From assembly GCA_045125245.1 (NCBI GenBank), contig JBGVNF010000005.1, forward strand, positions 124,001-188,000: a stretch of 64,000 nucleotides of DNA, given 5' to 3'. Under the pieces are notes generated by a model. It was given only the letters and a program-made list of their open reading frames with translations. It was not told where the DNA came from and did not search any database. A program made the translations under genes and the position numbers. Position 1 is the stretch's first letter. The number at the start of each line of letters is the position of its first letter. Below are positions 9,782-18,739 of the stretch, one piece after another. This stretch comes from SVEL01 sp045125245. GTDB lineage: Bacteria > Bacillota > Clostridia > Lachnospirales > Lachnospiraceae.

Positions 9782-10693
9782 TTATAATTCATTAATTGTT
9801 TTTATTACAGATTGTAATATTTGCTTTACTTTGGTATAGTGTTTTATTATAACCTTATTATCATTGTTATCCGCATATAGACTTTCGAGTAACAGCTTTC
9901 TACTCATACCAAATTCTGGGGTAGATTCTGTTATTCTACCAGCTATTTCTTCACTACTATTTATCTCATAAGCAAATGTAACAAATTGATAAATAGTATT
10001 GTTTATCCAGTGTAGATTCAATGTATCATCCGAGTGTCTAATCAAACTATTTAGATTTCTTTCGTATGATTGTAATAGTATATTCAAGTATTCCAATCTA
10101 TAAACATTTATGTTTGATTCACCGTCCAAGTAGAGTTCATAACCCCTCTCTACAATAGTACATAATGGATAACCTAAAGAAACAATATCTTCATTACTAA
10201 TAGCCTGTTCTAGCTGACAAGTATTATAAATACTATTATCAGTTAATGATGTATATACTTTAGTAGGAAAATGAAGTAACTCTATTTTGTCAATCCTTTT
10301 ACAATTTACCTTTTGTTCAACATAAGGGAATTTTACCCTTATTCTCGTTAATGTAGATTTACCTATCCCAGTTATTGCTTTTAATTCATCATCTGTTAAA
10401 AACGATAATTGCTCTGGATAGGTTATATCATAATACTCTATTAATCGGCTTGCAATAGAGTATGTTAAGTTATACTCACGTACAAGCACATCACGGATAT
10501 CAGGAGTATTCTTTTTAGATGGAACTTTTATAGTACTATCACACCTATCAACTATCTCACAAAGTAAATCCTTTATTGTAGACTTAGATAAACCGGATAC
10601 AGTAAGTAAATATTTTATATTTACTGATTCCGGGTCGATATTGTTGATATACGAGTTAGCAAGTTCAGATAATGCTTTTTCAGATATACTCAT
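9782..10693 (-). CDS. Helix-hairpin-helix / alpha-CTD-like protein (303 aa)
   Basis: Residues about 80-125 read LIEYYDITYPEQLSFLTDDE then LKAITGIGKSTLTRIRV: a helix-hairpin-helix with the same spacing as the RNA polymerase alpha C-terminal domain (a conserved xGIxT segment, then I-x-GIGkxS). HhH domains bind the DNA backbone without sequence specificity, and alpha-CTD binds UP elements and activators. The rest is helical with no recognised domain. No catalytic motif is visible, so nuclease or ligase function is not supported. AAAGGACG precedes the ATG, and a 19-nt dyad (10722-10740) sits about 30 nt upstream. Two other proteins here share this domain type (36717 and 44871). Confidence 0.75.
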   Translation of the reverse strand: MSISEKALSELANSYINNIDPESVNIKYLLTVSGLSKSTIKDLLCEIVDRCDSTIKVPSKKNTPDIRDVLVREYNLTYSIASRLIEYYDITYPEQLSFLTDDELKAITGIGKSTLTRIRVKFPYVEQKVNCKRIDKIELLHFPTKVYTSLTDNSIYNTCQLEQAISNEDIVSLGYPLCTIVERGYELYLDGESNINVYRLEYLNILLQSYERNLNSLIRHSDDTLNLHWINNTIYQFVTFAYEINSSEEIAGRITESTPEFGMSRKLLLESLYADNNDNKVIIKHYTKVKQILQSVIKTINEL

Positions 10694-10721
10694 TTAATAC
10701 GTCCTTTCACATAACGAAATC

Positions 10722-10740
10722 ATTATGATTAAATCATAAT
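10722..10740. promoter_or_regulatory. Perfect 19-nt dyad, possible operator
   Basis: ATTATGATT, one central base, AATCATAAT: a perfect 9+1+9 dyad lying 29 nt upstream of the start of the 9782-10693 gene and just after the post-stop hairpin of the gene before. A one-base centre cannot form an RNA hairpin, so a DNA-binding dimer site is more likely. A single copy was noticed. Confidence 0.4.
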
Positions 10741-10747
10741 AACTTTG

Positions 10748-10769
10748 GTATGGGAAAGGTATCCCATAC
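10748..10769 (-). terminator. Hairpin directly after a stop codon, no U-tract
   Basis: GTATGGGA and TCCCATAC pair perfectly (8 bp, 6-nt loop), starting 2 nt beyond the stop of the 10771-11430 gene. No run of U follows on the minus strand, so it may be an mRNA 3'-end stabiliser or a weak terminator. Similar hairpins follow several genes between 46 and 57 kb. Confidence 0.5.
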
Positions 10770-10770
10770 A

Positions 10771-11430
10771 TTATTTAAGTTTCTCTTTATCCGGTTTCAT
10801 ACTAGGTTGTTTCTTTTCGATAAACATTTTTCCTATAACTTCTTCTGTTTCCGGATTCATAATATCATAAGAATAAAACGTTGCATCAGGCTTAATGTAC
10901 TGTGCATTAGCCTTATCAGTAAGGCCTGCTACATTCAAGGACGTTGTCTGTTTCTTACCCTCTGCACCAATATTAGCAAAGTAAGCAGTCTTCTTCTCAA
11001 ATGCATCCTTATCTTCTTTCTTCTGATAGATACCATACTCTTCATCGGTATTTGTAAACTCCTGCATATATAAAGCAGGCGTTACGTCTGTAATATATTT
11101 CCAAGAATTCTTCTTTGGATTCTTTTTGTTTACAAGACGTGGTAAAGGGCCATCAGCAACACCATCTTCTGATAATACAGCACCATAATTAACAGTCATG
11201 AAACCATGTCTTGGTAATTTAGCGATTGCTCTTGTTTGAATAACAACTGCTACTTCAGCTTCAACACCGTTCTTTTCCATGTCTTCAACAGTAGGTACAT
11301 TCTGCGATACATAATCAAGAACATCCTGACCAGATACTTCAGTACCAGTCTTAGATGTTGCTGCATTTACTGTAATTGACATACCAAGAATCATAGTAAT
11401 CATTAAAATGATAGATAAGCATTTCTTCAT
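10771..11430 (-). CDS. Secreted protein of unknown function (219 aa)
   Basis: Sec signal peptide MKKCLSIILMITMILGMSITVNA is too typical to miss: two lysines, a long hydrophobic core and a VNA-A cleavage site near residue 24. The mature protein is lysine and glutamate rich and has no membrane anchor, lipobox or sortase motif, so it is probably released or held by a partner. No enzymatic motif recognised. AAGGAAGG precedes the ATG. It follows an unknown cytoplasmic gene by 5 nt and ends at a strong hairpin, so it is probably the last gene of its transcription unit. Confidence 0.8.
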   Translation of the reverse strand: MKKCLSIILMITMILGMSITVNAATSKTGTEVSGQDVLDYVSQNVPTVEDMEKNGVEAEVAVVIQTRAIAKLPRHGFMTVNYGAVLSEDGVADGPLPRLVNKKNPKKNSWKYITDVTPALYMQEFTNTDEEYGIYQKKEDKDAFEKKTAYFANIGAEGKKQTTSLNVAGLTDKANAQYIKPDATFYSYDIMNPETEEVIGKMFIEKKQPSMKPDKEKLK

Positions 11431-11435
11431 AATAA

Positions 11436-12086
11436 TTACCTTCCTTTCAATTCTGATACTGGTCTAATTGATAATCCTACTTCATTGTTGTATCTCGCTA
11501 AGACAATATTTTCAGCAATCTGCTTATTATGGAAAACCATGGTAATTTCCTTCTTATCACTAAAATGGATACTTCCATTCCATGATAATGCTTTACCAGA
11601 ATTATTATGATTTAAATAACATAATTCTGGATATATTTCCATATCCTTATCAGTAAGCATATGATACGTAAAGAAATCAAGTTCTACAATTTTTAATTTG
11701 CTAACCTGCTCAGGATAATTATGTCTGATGAACTGCTCAGCAAAATTCTTTGTAATAAAGCACATCTCATTACCTTCATTCTCGAATTCAAAACTCCATG
11801 TTAGAACTTTTGAGTCTTCGGAATTAATAATGAAATAAACTTTACCAAAGTAATTAGAACTTACTGTAAACGGAGTTAGCGTTACATACCTCTTAACAGC
11901 CTTACCTTCCTCATCCCATATTGGTATTTTATAAGATAAGCCTTTAATAAGTTCTGTTGCACCATACACAGCATAATTATCCATCAAATCGGAAATACTA
12001 GCTGTTGTGAGTAAACCAGTATCCGTGATGCAAAATAAAATATTTTGTGTATAGTTATATACTTTACACGTATTCGGCTTTATCAT
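11436..12086 (-). CDS. Hypothetical protein (216 aa)
   Basis: Soluble, aromatic-rich protein with alternating short strands and no signal peptide or membrane helix. GGGAGAAG lies 4 nt before the ATG, inside the end of the overlapping small gene at 12064-12228, so translation is likely coupled. No family or motif recognised. Confidence 0.7.
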   Translation of the reverse strand: MIKPNTCKVYNYTQNILFCITDTGLLTTASISDLMDNYAVYGATELIKGLSYKIPIWDEEGKAVKRYVTLTPFTVSSNYFGKVYFIINSEDSKVLTWSFEFENEGNEMCFITKNFAEQFIRHNYPEQVSKLKIVELDFFTYHMLTDKDMEIYPELCYLNHNNSGKALSWNGSIHFSDKKEITMVFHNKQIAENIVLARYNNEVGLSIRPVSELKGR

Positions 12087-12228
12087 AAAACTTCTCCCTT
12101 ACTTTATTTTCTGCAGAGTTAATTGTCTTACTTGTTGTGAAGTAAGAACTCCTTCTTTTATTCTGTTTTTCTTCTTTGATAGCATTCATATCAACTTCTC
12201 TATTGATTCTAATACTTGCTTTACTCAT
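12064..12228 (-). CDS. Small basic protein (54 aa)
   Basis: A short gene filling the gap between two longer ones. It starts ATG AGT AAA GCA (MSKASIRINREVDMN) and ends at TAA 12064, overlapping the next gene by 23 nt in another frame. GGAGATAACAT precedes the start. The protein is lysine/arginine rich (KEEKQNKRRSSYF) and probably helical; it could bind nucleic acid or a partner. Support comes from the ribosome site, the tight fit and the overlap. Confidence 0.6.
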   Translation of the reverse strand: MSKASIRINREVDMNAIKEEKQNKRRSSYFTTSKTINSAENKVREKFYDKAEYV

Positions 12229-12231
12229 ATG

Positions 12232-13602
12232 TTATCTCCATTCTACTATATTTGTAAAATTATCTTCTGCAATCTTTTCAATCAAGCTTTTTAAAGTACC
12301 TTCATCAATAGTATCTTTTGCTACAAAATCAACGTAAAACTTTGTGGGGTCTTCACTCTCAACTACAAAGAATAAAATAGTACCATCTTTCAAATACTGA
12401 CTGTCATATGTAGTAATATCTTTCGTCAGCTCATCTGGTGTAATATTTTCATCGAGAGCAAATGTAGGCTTTAGTGTTAAAGAATAACCTTCTTTTGTCT
12501 TCTCCTCAGTAGTGATAGAACTGTTATTGACTATTTTGTCAATTATATTACCATCAACGTCTTTCTTTGTAGTTACTGTAATAGTATAATCCGAGTAAGT
12601 ATACACCTCAATAACATTAATAGATATAATGTTACCATTTGTATCTAAATCTGTTTTAACAGATTTATCATACGTTAACCAACCAGACGGCACATCTTCT
12701 GATTCTTCCTGTTGTACCAGTTTCGTTTCTTCTTTAGTCTGTGAGAATACATTATTAAAGTAATTACAGTATGTTGTGTAGTCATCTTCTGTTAAGTTAA
12801 CAGCACCAAAGTCAGATACTTGTATAGGCATCTTTAACAATGTTTGAACTTTTAGTGAATAATTGATACCATTATAATCATAGTTTATACTGTAGACATT
12901 CATATTATCTCCAACAGTAATGGTTCCGTTCACTTGTTCACCATTGATAATAAATGATGACTTAACATCATAGTTATTACCTTTCTTAGAAACATATTCC
13001 ACACCAAGAACTTTAAAATCAGAATAAGTAGACTTATTCAAATCAGTACATCTAGGTAATTTACCTTTGATATCTGAAGTGTCATTTGTTAATCGACCAT
13101 ATACTTCTTTGATGTTATCACCTACAGTATTGTCGACCACAAATTGCTCGATAACAATACCATTATAATTATATACAGTATAAGCCTGCTTATCTTTATA
13201 TAATACCGATAATGTTACTGATTTATCTTCAGTAATATTGATGGTTCCGGATACCTTGTAATTATCAGGCAACTTAATGTTATCCTGGTTTTGTTTAAAT
13301 CGACTTAACAAAGGATTCTCCTCTTCAGGTTCTTCCGTTTCTTCAGTTCCCTCAGGCTCAGTCTTTTTATTGAAGGTATCCTTATTACTGTCACTAACCA
13401 TAATATTAGTTCTATTATCAACTTCAAACACCGGTGTAGTAGAAGTTGATTCATCAGGTTCTTCTTCAATAATAGTAGGTTCTTGAGTACTCTGCGGTAA
13501 TTCTAGTACTACACTACTCGGCGTATCTTCAATAATCTGTTCTTCTTTACCACATCCTGTTAATACTAAACAGCATGCAAGTAATATTAATTTACGTTTC
13601 AT
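12232..13602 (-). CDS. Lipoprotein (456 aa)
   Basis: Signal sequence MKRKLILLACCLVLTGCGK ends in a clear lipobox (LTGC), so Cys17 is probably lipid-modified and the protein sits on the outer face of the membrane. A Glu/Thr/Pro-rich linker (about residues 20-105) leads to a beta-rich body without recognised motif. AGGAGGAG precedes the ATG. It lies 9 nt after an unknown cytoplasmic gene and directly before the small basic gene. A second lipoprotein is two genes upstream (14158). Confidence 0.85.
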   Translation of the reverse strand: MKRKLILLACCLVLTGCGKEEQIIEDTPSSVVLELPQSTQEPTIIEEEPDESTSTTPVFEVDNRTNIMVSDSNKDTFNKKTEPEGTEETEEPEEENPLLSRFKQNQDNIKLPDNYKVSGTINITEDKSVTLSVLYKDKQAYTVYNYNGIVIEQFVVDNTVGDNIKEVYGRLTNDTSDIKGKLPRCTDLNKSTYSDFKVLGVEYVSKKGNNYDVKSSFIINGEQVNGTITVGDNMNVYSINYDYNGINYSLKVQTLLKMPIQVSDFGAVNLTEDDYTTYCNYFNNVFSQTKEETKLVQQEESEDVPSGWLTYDKSVKTDLDTNGNIISINVIEVYTYSDYTITVTTKKDVDGNIIDKIVNNSSITTEEKTKEGYSLTLKPTFALDENITPDELTKDITTYDSQYLKDGTILFFVVESEDPTKFYVDFVAKDTIDEGTLKSLIEKIAEDNFTNIVEWR

Positions 13603-13611
13603 AAACTCCTC

Positions 13612-14151
13612 CTATACACTTATGAATACTCCAGATATGTCTTTTAGAACATCATACCTTATTTGAGGAACTTTAGACGGTGTACCAAACTCTATTGGCG
13701 TTATACCATCTGCATAAGTGCACTTCATATAAAATACTTTACGCTTATCACAATACTTAATTTCTCGTTTGATTTTTGGCAAGCATTTTAAACATTTCTC
13801 TAGGCTATCCATAGAGTCAAATTCATAAATACAGTAGAAATTCTTCTTGAACATCTCCACCATAGTATCAGCTAAACCATCTACAAACTCTGGTTCTGTT
13901 GTAAGACTTGTCGGCATACATAATAATGTAAACACTCCATTCCAAATTGTATCGACAAGTGTATACTTTTCAGAATCAACACCTGCTTCAAATAACTTAT
14001 CACAGCAGTAGTTCTCAAACCATGTTTCATCAAGATTGTATCCAGCATAACCATAAATCAAAATATGAGCTAACATTGGGTTATTTATTCTGATAGGTCC
14101 GGCAACATTTTGACCATTGACTGTGTGTATATCCTGATGATTTAATATCAT
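13612..14151 (-). CDS. Hypothetical protein, Cys-rich, cytoplasmic (179 aa)
   Basis: No signal peptide or membrane segment. Seven cysteines, including a CC pair and CLKCLPKIKREIKYCDKRK near residues 124-142, could bind a metal, but no standard zinc pattern is complete. Sandwiched between two lipoprotein genes (gaps of 9 and 6 nt). AAGGAGTAG precedes the ATG. No family recognised. Confidence 0.7.
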   Translation of the reverse strand: MILNHQDIHTVNGQNVAGPIRINNPMLAHILIYGYAGYNLDETWFENYCCDKLFEAGVDSEKYTLVDTIWNGVFTLLCMPTSLTTEPEFVDGLADTMVEMFKKNFYCIYEFDSMDSLEKCLKCLPKIKREIKYCDKRKVFYMKCTYADGITPIEFGTPSKVPQIRYDVLKDISGVFISV

Positions 14152-14157
14152 AAATAA

Positions 14158-15102
14158 CTACTCCTTATCATAAAGCATCATTATGTTATTTGCCCTGGCT
14201 TCATCACCACGACCATACGTAATAAAGAAATATTGGTCGTTGTTTCTAAATATAGATAGGCTGTATCCTGTAACTGTCTCAGCAAATAATGTCTCATCAG
14301 TTGCATTTTTATAGACAGTTATATCTGTTCCGTCAGACACAGTAGATAGCCACATAAGAGCACAATCTACGTTATCCTCGAAACCGTACGCTGAGTTAAG
14401 TATTGTTATATAACCTTCCTTGAATATGGTAGGTATAACTGCATACTCATTGGTAGGGAATACAGACTGTAAAATACTTGTATCATAAGTAGGTACACCA
14501 AGTTTGTACTCGATGTTTTCTGATAAAGTAGTTTCGACAACATCAATATCTATAACCATATCTCTTATAAAGGACCAGTCATTTGAGTTTGAACCTACCT
14601 GAGCGACTACTGTATAATCATTCTCAAGATTCTTAACTATACAGTGTAGAATGTCGTCACCGTCACTTGTATACTTAACTGTCTTACTATAAAGGTATTC
14701 ATTAGGAACTTCAATATCGGAGCCTACAGAACCTTTATAGATATTCAGTTTAATTGCACCATTTGTAGAACGAATTTCAGTTCCAGTATTAACGTACTGA
14801 TAATCACCAGGAAGTTTTACTTCGATATAACTCTTTTGCATCATATTCAAAACAAAATATTCTGTTTTAGAGCGAGTATCATAATTACTAATATAAGTAA
14901 TCTCTTCCTCTGGATACATCTGTTCCCATTTGGTAATATCACGTGTATACCATTTGTCTTCTACATAATGCGTTCCGATATCCTCTTCTGTCTGAACATC
15001 TTCTTTTCCAATGGTAAACGTTTTACCTGCTATTTCTATAGTACATCCAGATAAGCATACCATAAGTGCATATAGCAATAAACATATAGCATATTTCTTC
15101 AT
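14158..15102 (-). CDS. Lipoprotein (314 aa)
   Basis: Signal sequence MKKYAICLLLYALMVCLSGC with a lipobox (CLSGC). I place the start at 15102, since AAGGAG lies 7 nt before it; a longer reading from 15120 would overlap the clamp-loader stop and put charged residues before the signal. The mature protein is beta-rich and acidic, with no known motif. It follows the clamp-loader gene by 10 nt but belongs functionally with the envelope genes downstream. Confidence 0.85.
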   Translation of the reverse strand: MKKYAICLLLYALMVCLSGCTIEIAGKTFTIGKEDVQTEEDIGTHYVEDKWYTRDITKWEQMYPEEEITYISNYDTRSKTEYFVLNMMQKSYIEVKLPGDYQYVNTGTEIRSTNGAIKLNIYKGSVGSDIEVPNEYLYSKTVKYTSDGDDILHCIVKNLENDYTVVAQVGSNSNDWSFIRDMVIDIDVVETTLSENIEYKLGVPTYDTSILQSVFPTNEYAVIPTIFKEGYITILNSAYGFEDNVDCALMWLSTVSDGTDITVYKNATDETLFAETVTGYSLSIFRNNDQYFFITYGRGDEARANNIMMLYDKE

Positions 15103-15112
15103 AGTAATCTCC

Positions 15113-16270
15113 TTACACATTTTGTGCTTGAGAAAACATTTGCTCTAGAGTTAAAGCCTGTCCTGCCTGTGCAATTTCAGGTACTTCTTCCTGTTCAGTA
15201 TTATTCATTACCTTTGTATCAGCAATGTGTAAATCATAAACTCGTTCCGGAGCACTGTTAACATTCATGCACAATTTTAAAAAGATACCAGATACAAAAT
15301 TACGGCTAGGGTATCTTTCAGCACATAAAGCAGAGACAAACCTCATAAGTTTATCAATGCCTTTATCTTCAACTAACATAACAACATTATTTGCAATCTC
15401 ACTGGATAACATGTTTGATTTACTACCCATACCAACCTTAATCATTTCTAAGTAGAGAGATACTGCTTCTTTAGAGAACTCTTTACCTATATCTGCAATA
15501 AAGTTCAAACCATCAACAATGTTGTTTGTATATAAATAATGAATAAGACGATAATACTCTCTATCATCCGCCATTATATTAAATGCTAATAAATCTTCTT
15601 TTGTAACTGCTTTAGTATTATCTAATGCACTTAGAAGATTAAGTATACGTCTTGGCTCGTTGTTACATGCAGACATAATAAACGTTACTGCCATAGGTAA
15701 TGGGATAGCAAACTTAATACCATTATCCTCGATGTAAGTCAAAGCTAATTTACGTATTTCTCCGTTTGTAGGTCTACCAAAGTGTCTTACTATACATCTG
15801 GAACGAAATGCATCTTTGAAACGCCCGACTTCAGTAGAACAGATAATAACCCACACATCATCAGATATTGCCTCAAATCTCGTTAATAGAGAATCCTGAG
15901 CTGCTTCTGACATACCATGTGCTTCGTCTAAGATTATAACCTTTCTACCAGTAGATGACAGACCAAGTGTCAAGTCATTACGTACGTTAAGCACTTCTTC
16001 ATCACTACGTATATTAGACATGTTATAGAGTTTAACACAATCAGTAGAAGTATCGTTTCCAATAACTTTCTCTTTTATTTCACCAAGACGGGAATTATCA
16101 TCTTTACAAGCAAGTTCACATGCTAAAACTTTAGCCATAGAAGTTTTACCAATACCCGGTTGACCAATAAAGGCTAAAATATGCGGAACCTTATCTTGTT
16201 CAAGTTTAGAGATAACCCATTCCTTCGTATTTGTCTGTCCAATAATCTGTTCAAAATTATAAACTTTCAT
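15113..16270 (-). CDS. DNA polymerase clamp-loader ATPase (DnaX/RFC-like, 385 aa)
   Basis: Loads the sliding clamp on primed DNA using ATP. The AAA+ core is clear: Walker A GQPGIGKT (36-43), Walker B VIILDEAH (111-118) and the clamp-loader-specific SRC motif in FRSRCIVRHF (157-159), which supplies the arginine finger to the neighbouring subunit. The small helical third domain follows (residues about 230-340). The zinc-binding cysteines of bacterial DnaX are not in their usual order, and the length is near that of phage/archaeal small subunits, so it resembles a phage-type loader. A clamp-like protein is at 33024. A GGAG ribosome site lies about 10 nt before the ATG, and the structured region 16350-16612 lies upstream. 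Confidence 0.9.
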   Translation of the reverse strand: MKVYNFEQIIGQTNTKEWVISKLEQDKVPHILAFIGQPGIGKTSMAKVLACELACKDDNSRLGEIKEKVIGNDTSTDCVKLYNMSNIRSDEEVLNVRNDLTLGLSSTGRKVIILDEAHGMSEAAQDSLLTRFEAISDDVWVIICSTEVGRFKDAFRSRCIVRHFGRPTNGEIRKLALTYIEDNGIKFAIPLPMAVTFIMSACNNEPRRILNLLSALDNTKAVTKEDLLAFNIMADDREYYRLIHYLYTNNIVDGLNFIADIGKEFSKEAVSLYLEMIKVGMGSKSNMLSSEIANNVVMLVEDKGIDKLMRFVSALCAERYPSRNFVSGIFLKLCMNVNSAPERVYDLHIADTKVMNNTEQEEVPEIAQAGQALTLEQMFSQAQNV

Positions 16271-16349
16271 ATATTATATTCTCCGTAAAAATCGCATATA
16301 AATTGTCAAGATTAATCGCTAATTTACATGTTTAAATAGACATAATACA

Positions 16350-16612
16350 CGAACACCTCTCCCACTTAAAAATAAGTGAGAGTGAGTTCGTTTCCGTTGA
16401 TTTTTAATGATGATAGGTCTTCTCGTGAGTCCTTAACCCACAAGTCAGCGGCCGTTGTTATCAGCCGCTTTGCGATTGATTTGTATGCGTTGCCACATAC
16501 GATGAGGGGAGTTGCAGCCTTCCGACTGCAATAAATGCGTCTAATGCCTAAATGTGGGCTCTGTAACCCACATTAAAACATACCGGATGCTACATAGTGT
16601 AACACCCGGTAC
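16350..16612 (-). ncRNA. Structured RNA candidate: seven consecutive hairpins
   Basis: The 380 nt between the clamp loader and the 16653 gene hold no ORF but a chain of hairpins: 16582-16610 (13 pairs, 3-nt loop), 16551-16574 (8 bp), 16512-16531 (8 bp, GGAA tetraloop on the minus strand), 16483-16500 (5 bp), 16447-16469 (6 bp), 16422-16444 (9 pairs) and 16350-16390 (15 pairs, UUUU loop). In four of them some pairs are G-U only when read as minus-strand RNA and become A-C mismatches on the plus strand (six cases). That argues for a folded transcript of the minus strand. The first hairpin is followed by UUUU and may also terminate the 16653 mRNA. Confidence 0.65.
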
Positions 16613-16652
16613 GTATCAGTTTACTTTAACTTATTCAGCTGTAAGATGAGTC

Positions 16653-18731
16653 TTACTGGTCTAACTGAGCTGCTTCTTCAGCATCTGCTTCAGCCTGAGC
16701 TGCTTTCTGAACCTTTGCAAGATTCTTCAGAGTCTCAGAACCTTCAACCATTTCGATATCACCAAGCATGAACTGTGCAAGAATCTTTGTAAGACCTGCG
16801 TCACTGTTTACGCTGTCTTTCTCCTGAGGCATTGTGATTCCCCAGTAGTTAGCAACGAATGCAGGATGATCATGTCCTTCAACAGATTTGAACTGTTCAC
16901 CGATTTCTTTCTTAACGTCAGAAACAGGTACAGATACACGCATTGTGTAAACACCAGTTTTGAACTTAGAGTTACCATTCTTATCCTTGTTAGGACGAAC
17001 TGCATCTTCACCAGATTCTGTCTTACGAACGTAAGAGAAAGCACCTGCACAAGGGTCAAATCCGTCAACTCTGATTGCTACAGGGAAAGAAGCAACTGCG
17101 TCGCTGTTTTCTGTAGGCTGTGTTAACAAGAATACAACGTGGTTAGCCTGCTCTGTAAACTTAGCTTTGTTACGAACAGTGATAACGAATTTCTTGTCAG
17201 CCTTAGGAGCTGTACCAGCAATGCTGTCCTGCTTATTGCTTACCTGGTTGTTTGCTTTACCAAGTTTGAATACAGTACCTTCTGCAGCGTTGTCAACGTC
17301 TGTACCATCACCAACTACGGAACCAGATACGGACTTGTCGATAAGAGTTCTGATAAGAGTATTTCTGTTCATAGGAACGCCTGCGAGCATAACACCCTTC
17401 CAGTTGTAAGAGATTTTCTTATCATCGATAAATGCAGCGAACTCACCTGTAGGATTGTTCTTGATATCACAAAGAACTGCATATACAGCTTTAGCTTTAG
17501 CAAGGTTAGTAGCTTTAGCCGGAGCACCTTCTTTTGCAGGAGCTGCCTGCTTGTCAACCTTGATAACCTGCTGATATCTGGATTCTTCCGGTAATGCTTT
17601 CCAATCATCTTCGCTGATAGGAGAACCATATACTGCTGTGATGAATTTCTGAATCTTTTCTGCAATGCTTGCTTCAGGTGTAGTAGCGTTCTTGCCGCTG
17701 GACTTGTAAGACAGTTTACCCATAGAACCAAGAGCTCTCTTAGCTGCAGGCTGTTTTGTAACGATCAATGCTTCAACAACGTTGTTCTTAACCCAAGCTT
17801 TACGTTCAGGAATAGAAGCTTCCAGAATACCTACTACTTCCATAGTCTTTTCTTTGATTGCTTCTTTAGAAGCTGTTACGTTAGAAACCGGTGCGCTCTG
17901 TTCGATAAGAGAATCTGCTCCACCCATTGCGCCAGCTGCCTGTTCAGCCATCTGTCTTAAATCGTCATAATTACTCATTTTGTTTTCCTCCATTGATTTA
18001 TTTGTTTTATTTTGTAATTTGGTGTCGGTCACATCGCCCATCTGAGTAGGTGCTTTTTCGGTAGTCTGCTCCCGAATCTGCGTCACATTTTCGTTAGCGG
18101 AATCAACAGGCACTTCCTGTTCTGATTCGACTACTTCAGCAACCACATCATCGTTAGATTTTACCTCAATAGGCTCCTTGTCTTTACGTACTGATTCTAC
18201 AGTCTTGTTATCATCGTGCACTTCACTGTGCTTCGGCTCCACATAGCCATTACTGTCATTCTGTACTCCAGACTCTTTAGACTCTGCTACCTGAGCGTCT
18301 ACCTTTTCTTCGGTAGGTACACTCGATGTATTTGAATCAAGAGTGTTTGATGTACCTTCTTCAAAGTCTGCATTAGTCGTAGGGTTACTAACTTGACTCA
18401 CACCTAATACATCATATACACTCGAAATCCCATTGTAAACTTTCAGGATTAAATCCTGTGGGGATAATTCCCTTTCTTCCGGATAGGTGTTTCTAAGGTT
18501 TGATGCTAAGATTTTGAAATCCCCATCATACACCTTATGACACTCCATTCTTCTGTCACGCTGTTTGCGTGTTTCCTGTGGTAATGTTCCAGTGAACTCA
18601 ACTACTCCAATTAAAGAGCCAGCAAGCCATTTCTGAACTTCAGGTTCTTCAATTCTATGAGCAATGTCCGGAAACATCTTTTTGAACGCTACACTAAGCA
18701 GCTCTACAATCTTACTATCATTACTGACCAT
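16653..18731 (-). CDS. Probable abundant protein with disordered middle and internal start (692 aa)
   Basis: Function not recognised. Residues 1-110 form a small helical domain (VELLSVAFKKMFPDIAHRI), 110-245 an acidic low-complexity linker, and the rest a folded Ala/Lys/Val-rich domain ending acidic (ADAEEAAQLDQ). A second ribosome site, GGAGG, lies 8 nt before an in-frame ATG at 17978, so a 441-residue short form is likely. The short-form region is visibly richer in GC than its neighbours and uses regular codons, suggesting high expression. I start the long form at ATG 18731 (GGAGGT upstream), with GTG 18749 as alternative. An ssDNA-binding or structural role is possible but unproven. Confidence 0.8.
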   Translation of the reverse strand: MVSNDSKIVELLSVAFKKMFPDIAHRIEEPEVQKWLAGSLIGVVEFTGTLPQETRKQRDRRMECHKVYDGDFKILASNLRNTYPEERELSPQDLILKVYNGISSVYDVLGVSQVSNPTTNADFEEGTSNTLDSNTSSVPTEEKVDAQVAESKESGVQNDSNGYVEPKHSEVHDDNKTVESVRKDKEPIEVKSNDDVVAEVVESEQEVPVDSANENVTQIREQTTEKAPTQMGDVTDTKLQNKTNKSMEENKMSNYDDLRQMAEQAAGAMGGADSLIEQSAPVSNVTASKEAIKEKTMEVVGILEASIPERKAWVKNNVVEALIVTKQPAAKRALGSMGKLSYKSSGKNATTPEASIAEKIQKFITAVYGSPISEDDWKALPEESRYQQVIKVDKQAAPAKEGAPAKATNLAKAKAVYAVLCDIKNNPTGEFAAFIDDKKISYNWKGVMLAGVPMNRNTLIRTLIDKSVSGSVVGDGTDVDNAAEGTVFKLGKANNQVSNKQDSIAGTAPKADKKFVITVRNKAKFTEQANHVVFLLTQPTENSDAVASFPVAIRVDGFDPCAGAFSYVRKTESGEDAVRPNKDKNGNSKFKTGVYTMRVSVPVSDVKKEIGEQFKSVEGHDHPAFVANYWGITMPQEKDSVNSDAGLTKILAQFMLGDIEMVEGSETLKNLAKVQKAAQAEADAEEAAQLDQ
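17976..17991 (-). promoter_or_regulatory. Internal ribosome site and start codon
   Basis: GGAGG (17987-17991) followed 8 nt later by ATG AGT AAT TAC, in frame inside the 16653-18731 gene. The site itself encodes M-E-E-N-K in the long form. It should produce a 441-residue C-terminal product. Confidence 0.65.
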
Positions 18732-18739
18732 TTCTGTTT

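Noticed and set aside
16304..16309. TTGACA (minus strand) as a -35 box before the clamp loader
   Set aside because: The only TATAAT-like sequence is 25 nt away, and nothing suitable lies at 16-18 nt.
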